Shown here piece after piece: positions 8,391 through 15,731 of a stretch of DNA of 64,000 nt. Both the position numbers and the translations under genes were made by a program. The notes under the pieces are model-generated. The model did no database searches. It was given only the letters and a program-made list of their open reading frames with translations, and was not told the origin of the DNA. The DNA is from an uncultured Treponema sp. (GTDB lineage Bacteria; Spirochaetota; Spirochaetia; Treponematales; Treponemataceae): the NCBI GenBank assembly GCA_947165895.1, contig CAMVCB010000005.1, positions 124,001 to 188,000 of the forward strand, in the 5' to 3' direction. Within the stretch, counting starts at the first letter, position 1. Every line of letters begins with the position of its first letter.

Positions 8391-9671
8391 TTATTGTTTT
8401 TTCCAGACTTGCCTTTGACTTCCTGCTACCTTTTCCGTTTGACCATTATTTGTTCTTTCAACCATAGTTGATACATTTTCTATAGTTTCATAATTATCTG
8501 AACTTGTAAGTTTTACCACTTGTACTGTTCCTGCATAAATACTTACGCTTCCGTCATCATTAACCTTCCATGTTTGAGTTCCTTCATTAGTTGTAATGGT
8601 GCCGTCTGCTTTGAATTGTATGTCAGACTGTTCAAACCAGATATGATTTATTGTCTTGGCGTTTTCAGGAACATTTTCACCTTCAAAAGGTCCGGTTACA
8701 GGCACAGCATCAGCGCCATCAATTTTTAGAGAATAATTATTATTGGAAATCTTTGTTATAACGTATGTATTTACTACAGCACCATTTTTCTTTCTAAGAG
8801 CATTTATTACATTTCCGTTTTTTTCAGCACTTTGATAATCAAAAGTACTATAATTTTCCGATTGGTCATTAAATGTACGATATTCAGCTATACATTTATA
8901 AGTTTTTCCGCTGACTGATACAGTTGATTGATTTTCCAGAAGGAAAAGTTGGGCATTGCAATCTCTACCAATTCTAAACTGATACCACTCGTTTCCATTT
9001 TCATTTTTGAACTTGATAATAAAACCTGTAAATGTAAAATTATGACCAGTATGTTTGCTAACAATCCAGTTATAAATGGCCTGTGTAGTTGTCGCATCTG
9101 GTTCAAACTTACATATAACTTCCCATGCATAATCAACATTACATTTATATGCCAGTTCGTATGTTACATTTTGAAAACCTGCTATTGAGGAAGTTATATT
9201 TGCAAATTCTGGTTTTATTGAAAAGTTAAATGTTTTGTCAGAGGTGTTATAAGTAATTGTAGGACTATTAGTCAGGCTTGGAGGCATTTTTCCTGTTACA
9301 GTAGATGTTATTTTGACTGATTCAGACTTACTCTTTTGTTCCCAATTCGAGTTGTAAAATTTTACTTTATAGTAATATGTTGTGTCTTTATCCACAAAAT
9401 AATCGATTGCAGTAACTGTCCCCTTGCTATTTTCTCTTGTGAACCAACTGACATAACTGCTGTCGGTGTCTTCTGTTGCTCGACTTATGTCAGCTACAGT
9501 ACAATCTGCTGGAACATTAACAACGACTCTTATACCTTCACTTGTTGCTGTTGCTGAAATGTTATTCGCAGCACTTCGTGAATCATCAGAACCATTAGAG
9601 CATGAACTCAAGCAAAACATAATGATTGAGAATGAGAGCAGAGCAAGAAAGAAATTCTCAATTTTTTTCAT
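8391..9671 (-). CDS. Secreted lipoprotein with FN3-like domain, unknown function
   Basis: A 426-residue predicted lipoprotein. The signal peptide (MKKIENFF, hydrophobic core) ends at a lipobox LSSC, giving an acylated Cys near residue 26 followed by a Ser/Asn-rich linker. Residues 40-120 have fibronectin-III-like strand spacing (VVVNVPADCTV, TYYYKVKFYNSNW). The C-terminal part contains a repeated small beta unit of the type 'fkadGTITTNEGTQTWKVNDDGSVSIYAG', like the DUF seen at the end of the 10819 lipoprotein. I chose the ATG at 9671 because AGGAG lies six bases upstream; an earlier in-frame ATG at 9686 overlaps that site. It is followed by the terminator at 8274. The function is not recognised. 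Confidence 0.75.
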   Translation of the reverse strand: MKKIENFFLALLSFSIIMFCLSSCSNGSDDSRSAANNISATATSEGIRVVVNVPADCTVADISRATEDTDSSYVSWFTRENSKGTVTAIDYFVDKDTTYYYKVKFYNSNWEQKSKSESVKITSTVTGKMPPSLTNSPTITYNTSDKTFNFSIKPEFANITSSIAGFQNVTYELAYKCNVDYAWEVICKFEPDATTTQAIYNWIVSKHTGHNFTFTGFIIKFKNENGNEWYQFRIGRDCNAQLFLLENQSTVSVSGKTYKCIAEYRTFNDQSENYSTFDYQSAEKNGNVINALRKKNGAVVNTYVITKISNNNYSLKIDGADAVPVTGPFEGENVPENAKTINHIWFEQSDIQFKADGTITTNEGTQTWKVNDDGSVSIYAGTVQVVKLTSSDNYETIENVSTMVERTNNGQTEKVAGSQRQVWKKQ

Positions 9672-9720
9672 AAAAAACTCCTGCATAATTGCAATAGCTA
9701 TTATTTGATTTAGACATTAC

Positions 9721-9747
9721 AGCTTTGCGCCACTCATTATTCGCGCC
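9721..9747. repeat. Dispersed 27-bp intergenic repeat, copy 2
   Basis: Second copy of the segment at 8314-8340 (22/27 identical). It lies between the end of the 9778 gene and the start of the 8391 gene. Confidence 0.45.
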
Positions 9748-9777
9748 GGTGCTGTTTAAAAATGGAAGTGTACATGC

Positions 9778-10779
9778 CTAATTTTTTTTATCTTTTGCAA
9801 ATGTATAAGATTTTGTTCTGTCACTTGATAAAACTAAAGTAATTGATGACAAGTCGGCAGAATAATAAAAATTAAACACATTGTTTTTGCAGAAAACATC
9901 AGCTGGTAAATCGGAATCAGACAGGTAAATGGATTTTATTGTCATAACACCACTTTGATTTTTTTTGTTTAATGTATAGTCAGCCTGCATATGGAAAATA
10001 GGCAATTCACTTCCAGCTGATACACTTTCTTCTGCTACTTCAACTCTATTCCATTGATTAACCGTATTATTCCAATAGAGAAAATATGCTTTGTTTGATT
10101 CTATTCTGAAGCCTATGTCTGTTTTTACATCCCATGCGGGCCTTGTAACTGTAAAGTTTGTCTTAAAAGTTACATCCTGTACACTAATTTCCAATGTGCT
10201 GGAAACAACCACAATCTTTGTTACCGTATATCCGCAACCATACAGAACCATTCCTCCAGTTTGGTTTATTATAGCTGCATCTTCTGTTGTGAGATATATA
10301 CCGGTTGTTTGGGTTGGTGTGTAAGGCTTTAAAACTCCTCTTTCAGTTATGTCTTTTTCAGGTTCTGCCGGCCATGTTTCAATTTTACAATTAACACCTT
10401 TGCCTTTGTTCTTAAATCTTCCTCCTTTCCAGTTGTATCCCTGAAATTCGAAGGCGGCCCACTTATGATTTGACATAGAATTTTCTTTGTGAGTAATCAG
10501 AATTAAATCACCTTCAGAGACTTCTGAAAAAGAAACATTTATGAATCCATCTGGGCGCGAAAACCAATTGTCACTATCGTCTGCGAGGAACATACAGTTA
10601 CCTTCCCAAACTGTAGTTCCACTTGGAAAATCAGTTATAACTTCTGGGGATGTTGAGTTTCCAAAAGTGTTAGTTGTCGCTGCGTTTGTGGATGAAGAAC
10701 TTGAATCATTTGCACAGCCGAAGAAAATACTGCAAATTAAAATTGATACAAAAAAATTAGAAATAGATTTGAAATTCAT
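9778..10779 (-). CDS. Lipoprotein, unknown function
   Basis: A 333-residue predicted lipoprotein with signal peptide residues 1-21 and lipobox FFGC, then NDSSSSS. The N-terminal third (DLILITHKENSMSNHKWAAFEF) looks like a beta-sandwich that could bind carbohydrate, and the C-terminal half also has regular beta-strand spacing. GGAGG lies seven bases before the ATG. It starts 39 bp after the end of the upstream lipoprotein gene 10819-11538, so the two probably share a transcript and the XRE-type operator at 11552. No specific family is recognised. Confidence 0.72.
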   Translation of the reverse strand: MNFKSISNFFVSILICSIFFGCANDSSSSSTNAATTNTFGNSTSPEVITDFPSGTTVWEGNCMFLADDSDNWFSRPDGFINVSFSEVSEGDLILITHKENSMSNHKWAAFEFQGYNWKGGRFKNKGKGVNCKIETWPAEPEKDITERGVLKPYTPTQTTGIYLTTEDAAIINQTGGMVLYGCGYTVTKIVVVSSTLEISVQDVTFKTNFTVTRPAWDVKTDIGFRIESNKAYFLYWNNTVNQWNRVEVAEESVSAGSELPIFHMQADYTLNKKNQSGVMTIKSIYLSDSDLPADVFCKNNVFNFYYSADLSSITLVLSSDRTKSYTFAKDKKN

Positions 10780-10818
10780 ATAAATACCTCCAAGTATTAA
10801 TGACTGTTCATTTGAATT

Positions 10819-11538
10819 TTAGGATTTTTTACTAAGCCAGCATTTTTGTGATTCACCTTCAGGAACGAGTTTTATATCACCATTAACATCAGTTCCTCCA
10901 TCAAAATACCAGGTAGCAAAGTCATCATCGGAATGAATGTTTATTGAACCGCTCATTTCCTTTTTTGTTGAAGGATTTGTCATCGTAACTGAGACTTTTA
11001 CAGTACCATCGGAATTTACAGACCAGGTTACAGCCTGATTATTGAAAACTCCAGTTTTATCATTGTTGAATTTGTGCTCAACGCTAAATGGTTTTAATGC
11101 TTCTCTTGTTTTGTTTGCTGCATCCGAGATGTCATTCAAATTTGTTATTGTTACAGGGGTCTCATCATTTTTCTGGTATGTCCATGTAGAGTCGGCATTT
11201 ATTGTGACTTTACGTTTGAGAACAAGTGTGTCATCCTTATAATACTCTTCTGTAATGATATTATTTGTTTTTGTTTGTATCTCTTTATTAAATTCTATCC
11301 CGTTATGATTTTTTATACTGGTTGAGGTAGATACGAATTTTGATAATACATAAGTATTTCCTGCAAGTTGTGCGGCTATTTTGTCGGTATCGGCCGTTGT
11401 AGTGCTGGCTGGAGTTTCTGTTGTTGCAGATGAATTGTTAGTGGAATTACTGCTGCTCGAATCATTTGAGCAGCTCCAGAATGATAGCGGAAGAAGTAAA
11501 AGTAAGGCTGGAAGGATACGATTAGTTTTTATTTTCAT
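10819..11538 (-). CDS. Lipoprotein with lipocalin-like repeat unit
   Basis: A 239-residue lipoprotein. Its signal peptide and lipobox (LLLLLPLSFWSC, then SNDSSSSN) are nearly identical to those of the BspA-like protein at 11653-12903. Its upstream sequence is also the same: 22 identical bases covering the ribosome-binding site AAGGAG and the dyad at 11552. The body is made of beta strands with the pattern 'INADSTWTYQKNDETPVTITN', as in bacterial lipocalin-like stress or surface lipoproteins. The function is unknown. The shared 5' module points to recent duplication of a promoter plus export signal. Confidence 0.75.
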   Translation of the reverse strand: MKIKTNRILPALLLLLPLSFWSCSNDSSSSNSTNNSSATTETPASTTTADTDKIAAQLAGNTYVLSKFVSTSTSIKNHNGIEFNKEIQTKTNNIITEEYYKDDTLVLKRKVTINADSTWTYQKNDETPVTITNLNDISDAANKTREALKPFSVEHKFNNDKTGVFNNQAVTWSVNSDGTVKVSVTMTNPSTKKEMSGSINIHSDDDFATWYFDGGTDVNGDIKLVPEGESQKCWLSKKS

Positions 11539-11551
11539 AGGGCATCTCCTT

Positions 11552-11565
11552 ATTGCATGTGCAAT
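11552..11565. promoter_or_regulatory. Operator-like dyad ATTGCA-N2-TGCAAT, copy 1
   Basis: Perfect 6-2-6 dyad (7-2-7 with the flanking T/A) just upstream of the ribosome-binding site of the 10819 lipoprotein. The same dyad stands before 11653 and degenerate forms stand before the XRE gene at 13045. Confidence 0.6.
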
Positions 11566-11652
11566 ATTTATTACAGAATTAAAATAAAACTCTCATCGTT
11601 TATAAAGCTTAGTTCTTTATAAATGATGAGAGTTATTTGTATTTAAATTATG

Positions 11653-12903
11653 TCAGTTCTTTACTGTGAAATATCCTGGCTTATCTGTTCCACCGTCTAC
11701 ACGTGCATAAGTTGAATCCTTGTGGATATAATCGTAATTTGTTCCGCTTCCTCCCACAAGCTCATAGCATGATTCGAAAAGATTTTCACTTGTTTTGATG
11801 CTTGATAGATCTGTGTTTTGAGCTACATATATTTTGCTTAGCTTTTTGGAATAATAAAACATTCCGAACCAGATACCATCGCTTTCTGATTGCATTGAGA
11901 GAATTGTTGCTTTTGAAAAATCAAATTTGCTTAAATCAAGTTCTGTAAGAAGGTCTATTCCTGCAAACATAGCTCCGAAATTTGTAACTTTTGAAGTGAT
12001 AAAGCTTGAACAATCAATACTTGCGAGTTTTTTATTCCATGCAAACATATATGACATATCTGTAACATTGCGGGTGTCAAAATTGTTAATATTAAGATTT
12101 TCTAGGGCATACATATTTGAAAGCATACAACTCATATCAGTAACTTTACTTGTATTAAAGTGGCTGATATTCAATTTTCTTAGTTTGAACATACAAGTGA
12201 ACATTTTGTTCATGGTTGTAACATTGCTTGTGTCAAAACTGCTTATGTTTATTTCTTCAACAGCTTCTGTATCACAAAACATACCGGACATATCTGTAAC
12301 GTTACGTGTATCAAAACTTGATAAATCAAGTGAAATGATATTTTTAGAGCCAGAGAACATCCACGACATATTTGTAACTTTGGAAGTATTGAACTTACTC
12401 AAATCAACAGACCTCAGGTTATCACATTCATTAATCATTGAACACATATTAGTAACATTGCTTGTATCAAAGCCTGTCATATCAATTGTCAAAAGACTTT
12501 TACAACTCTTAAACATATTGAAGCAGTTAGAATTAAGCGGAATTCCTTTGTTGCTGTCAGTGTAGCCTTTTGCGTAGTAATAAATTGTTGTGCTGCTACG
12601 ATACAAAACAGCATTTATAGCAGTGTTTATAGTGTATGTTTGTACAGAACTTTCAGGAGCAGTTGCAGAAGGCTTAACGTATTTTGCAGAGGAATTAGCT
12701 CCTAAATTTGTTAGCAAAATTTTATTTATCTCTTCTCCTGTCAATGTTTTGGAAGCAATGTCAGTACTACCTGTAGAGCCTCCGGTTGTTGGGGCTGGTG
12801 CTACAGCAGGATTTGATGAACTTGAGTCATTTGCACAACTCCAGAATAAAAAAGGTAATAGTAAAAGAAAGGCAGGAAGTGTTCTCTTAATGTTTAATTT
12901 CAT
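11653..12903 (-). CDS. BspA-like surface lipoprotein with DUF285-type repeats
   Basis: A 416-residue lipoprotein. After the signal peptide and the lipobox FWSC comes a linker, then about eight 23-residue repeats of the form 'LxxLDLSxFDTSxVTxMxxMF' (roughly residues 125-345). This is the leucine-rich BspA/DUF285 repeat found in surface proteins of Treponema, Tannerella and Mycoplasma, where it supports adhesion. A short C-terminal cap with SCYELVGGSGTNYDYIH ends the protein. AAGGAG precedes the ATG. The perfect dyad ATTGCA-AC-TGCAAT lies at 12917 and the divergent XRE gene starts 141 bp away. The repeats could change copy number by recombination. Confidence 0.88.
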   Translation of the reverse strand: MKLNIKRTLPAFLLLLPFLFWSCANDSSSSNPAVAPAPTTGGSTGSTDIASKTLTGEEINKILLTNLGANSSAKYVKPSATAPESSVQTYTINTAINAVLYRSSTTIYYYAKGYTDSNKGIPLNSNCFNMFKSCKSLLTIDMTGFDTSNVTNMCSMINECDNLRSVDLSKFNTSKVTNMSWMFSGSKNIISLDLSSFDTRNVTDMSGMFCDTEAVEEINISSFDTSNVTTMNKMFTCMFKLRKLNISHFNTSKVTDMSCMLSNMYALENLNINNFDTRNVTDMSYMFAWNKKLASIDCSSFITSKVTNFGAMFAGIDLLTELDLSKFDFSKATILSMQSESDGIWFGMFYYSKKLSKIYVAQNTDLSSIKTSENLFESCYELVGGSGTNYDYIHKDSTYARVDGGTDKPGYFTVKN

Positions 12904-12916
12904 AGGGCATCTCCTT

Positions 12917-13033
12917 ATTGCAACTGCAATATTAATGTAATGTTATAATTCGCGATTGCAATAAATAAATGTTATCACAGAAATATAAAAACGCAAGTGC
13001 AATATCTTACTTTTAAAAAATTGCAAGTGTGAT
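12917..13033. promoter_or_regulatory. Operator cluster between BspA-like gene and XRE regulator
   Basis: The gap holds ATTGCA-AC-TGCAAT at 12917-12930 (perfect), AACGCA-AG-TGCAAT at 12990-13003 (two changes in the left arm), and ATTGCA-AG-TGTGAT at 13020-13033 (two changes in the right arm). A palindromic ATTGCAAT lies at 12955. The last site sits directly against the TAAATT -10 box (13033-13038) of the XRE gene, which suggests autorepression. Confidence 0.6.
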
Positions 13034-13044
13034 AAATTTATGTT

Positions 13045-13386
13045 ATGGGATTCTGGCAGAATGTTGTTGATGAATGTGAATATAAAGGAATAAGCCGAAA
13101 AGAACTTGCATTCGCAGGAAACTTCTCGGTAAATACGATTTCATCGGGATTGAAGCGAAATGGAATGCCAGAAGCAGACCTTGCACTTAGAATTGCAAAT
13201 GCACTTGATGTTCCGCTTGAAAAATTACTTTCTATGCCTCCATCAAATGGAACAATCGATAAATCTGATTACATTGAAGAAAAGACTTTATTCAAGACAT
13301 ATATTCCATATATAAAGAAACTGGAAGCAATGTCCCAATCAACAAGAAAGGCAATTTTTACAATCATTGATAGCGTAGACTTATAG
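13045..13386 (+). CDS. XRE-family regulator of the lipoprotein cluster
   Basis: A 113-residue regulator with an N-terminal HTH (ELAFAGNFSVNTISSGLKRNGMPEADLALRIANALDVPLEKLL, in short blocks) and a helical C-terminal tail ending ARKAIFTIIDSVDL-like. It parallels the regulators at 1-366 and 42231. There is no Shine-Dalgarno sequence; TAAATT ends six bases before the ATG, fitting the leaderless class. The gene faces the BspA-like and related lipoprotein genes across a cluster of ATTGCA-N2-TGCAAT dyads, which makes it the likely binder of these sites. The DNA-binding family is clear and the regulon is inferred. Confidence 0.82.
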   Translation: MGFWQNVVDECEYKGISRKELAFAGNFSVNTISSGLKRNGMPEADLALRIANALDVPLEKLLSMPPSNGTIDKSDYIEEKTLFKTYIPYIKKLEAMSQSTRKAIFTIIDSVDL

Positions 13387-13396
13387 TTTTAAACAA

Positions 13397-13434
13397 AAAA
13401 AACGCGGCAGTTTTGCAACTGCCGCCCTGTCTTT
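13397..13434. terminator. Bidirectional intrinsic terminator
   Basis: Nine-bp perfect stem GCGGCAGTT (404-412) / AACTGCCGC (417-425), loop TTGC. An A-run lies to the left and CTTTT to the right. It serves the XRE gene (+) and the 728-aa lipoprotein (-), which converge here. The core is shared with 8280-8305. Confidence 0.82.
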
Positions 13435-13453
13435 TAAGACTTATAAGCTTTTA

Positions 13454-15640
13454 TCAATAAGGAGCGTCCTTCCACTTCATTGTATTAAGGTTGAGCTGCT
13501 TGTCAAAGACTGTTAAGATTTCAAAATCTTTAGAGATTTTTATATCCTTTATAGGAAGTACAGCTGCAATCTCTGCTCCAACTTTGATAGTTGTATTTAC
13601 AGTCTTATCTTCTTTTACTAATTCTTTCTTGTCGCGATCCCATGTGTAAGGAATATTTCCAACAAGGTTTACAGGAAGGGTAAGATTTGCAAATACGTAT
13701 TCTGGACCAATTCCTCCTCCAAGTGAGAAATTGAAAGCTGGGTGCAGGGTAAGTTTTGCCTGATTAAGCTTAATATCAACATCTTTTTCTTTTTTGCCTG
13801 CATACCATTCGGCATCTGCATTTCCGTATCTGCCAAAGTCAAATGATACCTTAGGTGGTATAATACTGTAGTTAACACCAAAGTTTATCTGACCTTCATA
13901 TAAGCCTGTAAAGCCTGCATAGAAATTGTTTATAACAGCCTCTACATCCATAGTGACCTTAAAAGTACCGTCCATACGGATATTCATAGGAACATAACCT
14001 GCAAGGAAGGTTTTACCTACTGATTTACTTGTGCTGATAAGTTCTTTATCTTGCACAACAGGAATGCTTGAACCGTCAAGCTCATATGTTGCAAGGGCAG
14101 CAACTCCAAGATATCCGTGAGTTCTTTTCTTGGTGATTGTCATGTCTCCCCTTACACCAACCTGAAGCTTTGCACCAAAATCAGATGCTTTGCCTAAATC
14201 AACATCTGTAGAACGGTAGATAGCGAATTTATTTGTAAGAGCCTTATTCTTATTGAGGTAGTCATCATAGCTTGCTGATTTTGTAATTCTTGCAGAGTCA
14301 TACAGAGCATTCTGGCTTTGATCTGCGCTGGAAATTTTACCCATATCAAGGGCAAGATATGCATAGGCATTGGCAAAATCAGGAATATCTGTCTGACCGT
14401 CAGGAGAGTCATCATAGAAGGCATCGATATAAGGACGAACTAAGGCAAGGTACTTTGCAATTGTACCTGATCGCTTTTTAGCGTCATAAGACTCTTGAGC
14501 ATTTGCATATGCATCAAAGATTGTTTTTTCTTCACCTTCCAGTTTTATTTCATATTTAGCAAGAATTTTTCCGACTCTTCCCGGGTCTACAAGAATTCTA
14601 TTCAATTCGGCTATACAGTTTTCTTTATCTGAAGTGTCAATGTTGAAGTCAGGTGTTATTACGGTATCCGGGAAAGCTTTAAGGAGTTCCTTTGGTCCGT
14701 CGTCATCAGGGAACTGTTCCGAAATATAATAATAGGTTTCAAAAACTTCCCAATCGTCACTACCAGTGGTTGTGATGTTAAAATCAGATGCTGTTTTTAA
14801 GCATAAAGTACCTTTTTCTGGATTTGCAGAATCAACAGCCGCAACTACTCCATAAACTTTTACACCGGCTACATCCATTTTGTAGTCATCCGGCGTGTCA
14901 ATCGGTGTGTATTTAGTAGGATCGCAGTAGTAAATGATAAAGTCACCGTCTGCAAAGCCGCCTGGTACACCGTTAGGCTCTTTGTCTGTCAGCATAAGGA
15001 AGTTACCGTCTACATTGATTCCAAAGAAGCCTGAAATAGTTTCATTTGCAACTTCCTTGTCATAGTGAGAGAACATTGTTGTATAGAGGGAATTTTCATT
15101 TACAATGAAGGTAAGGTAACGGGCATCACCAAAGAAAGGTCTTTTGATACCGGGAATCTTGTAGGTTACATCCATTTTACCGTCATTATTTATATCTGCT
15201 GAGTCACCGGTTTTAAGATTAAATGTTCCAGTAGATTTACTTTTTCCGTCCTTGCTGTAAATAGAGCTTGTAAAATAAATGCTGTTTTTATCGATGGAAA
15301 TAATGTGAATTGTTCCGTAGCGTTCTGCATCATCAACATCTTCATAAATATCAAAACTGCCACCACCTTCGGCCTGTTTTGTACTTTTCTGCAGGGCACC
15401 AAATCGTACACCAAATGTTCTTCCAGAACTAAGCTGACCCGTACCGTTTGGAGAATACAAGAGGGAACCGCCCATAAAAGAGTTATGGGAAAGAACATTA
15501 TATTCACTTTCCGGCGTTGGCCCTGAAGAACCGCCGGAATCAGAAAAAGAACAGGCTCCAAGAATTAATGAAGCAGCCAGCAGAATGGGAAGGACTATAC
15601 AAGAGTACCCCCCCCATTTTTTGTTTTCTTTTCGGGTCAT
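13454..15640 (-). CDS. Large lipoprotein, unknown function, poly-G tract at its 5' end
   Basis: A 728-residue predicted lipoprotein. The N-terminus is MTRKENKKWGG, followed by a hydrophobic segment and a lipobox LGAC near residue 30. It contains a calcium-loop-like DINNDGKMDV and a C-terminal half rich in beta strands (LGVAALATYEL, GYVPMNIRMDGTFKVTMDVEAV), perhaps a surface or barrel-like domain. The family is not recognised. AGAGG precedes the ATG. Codons 9-11 contain a run of eight G residues (15608-15615 on the plus strand as C), the length used for slipped-strand phase variation in treponemes. An alternative ATG immediately before the run would be in frame with the body only if the tract held 7 or 10 G. 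Confidence 0.75.
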   Translation of the reverse strand: MTRKENKKWGGYSCIVLPILLAASLILGACSFSDSGGSSGPTPESEYNVLSHNSFMGGSLLYSPNGTGQLSSGRTFGVRFGALQKSTKQAEGGGSFDIYEDVDDAERYGTIHIISIDKNSIYFTSSIYSKDGKSKSTGTFNLKTGDSADINNDGKMDVTYKIPGIKRPFFGDARYLTFIVNENSLYTTMFSHYDKEVANETISGFFGINVDGNFLMLTDKEPNGVPGGFADGDFIIYYCDPTKYTPIDTPDDYKMDVAGVKVYGVVAAVDSANPEKGTLCLKTASDFNITTTGSDDWEVFETYYYISEQFPDDDGPKELLKAFPDTVITPDFNIDTSDKENCIAELNRILVDPGRVGKILAKYEIKLEGEEKTIFDAYANAQESYDAKKRSGTIAKYLALVRPYIDAFYDDSPDGQTDIPDFANAYAYLALDMGKISSADQSQNALYDSARITKSASYDDYLNKNKALTNKFAIYRSTDVDLGKASDFGAKLQVGVRGDMTITKKRTHGYLGVAALATYELDGSSIPVVQDKELISTSKSVGKTFLAGYVPMNIRMDGTFKVTMDVEAVINNFYAGFTGLYEGQINFGVNYSIIPPKVSFDFGRYGNADAEWYAGKKEKDVDIKLNQAKLTLHPAFNFSLGGGIGPEYVFANLTLPVNLVGNIPYTWDRDKKELVKEDKTVNTTIKVGAEIAAVLPIKDIKISKDFEILTVFDKQLNLNTMKWKDAPY
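15608..15615 (-). repeat. Homopolymer G8 tract inside the start of a lipoprotein gene
   Basis: Eight consecutive C on the plus strand (G on the coding strand), within codons 9-11 and before the lipobox. A change of one base would shift the frame and abolish export. It is a candidate phase-variation site. Confidence 0.55.
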
Positions 15641-15731
15641 AAATTACCTCTCTATATAAAGAATAATTATATTTATGAGGTAAATTGTATAACGGAATTT
15701 TATAGTCGTCAAAAAAATTTGTGACTAAAAA

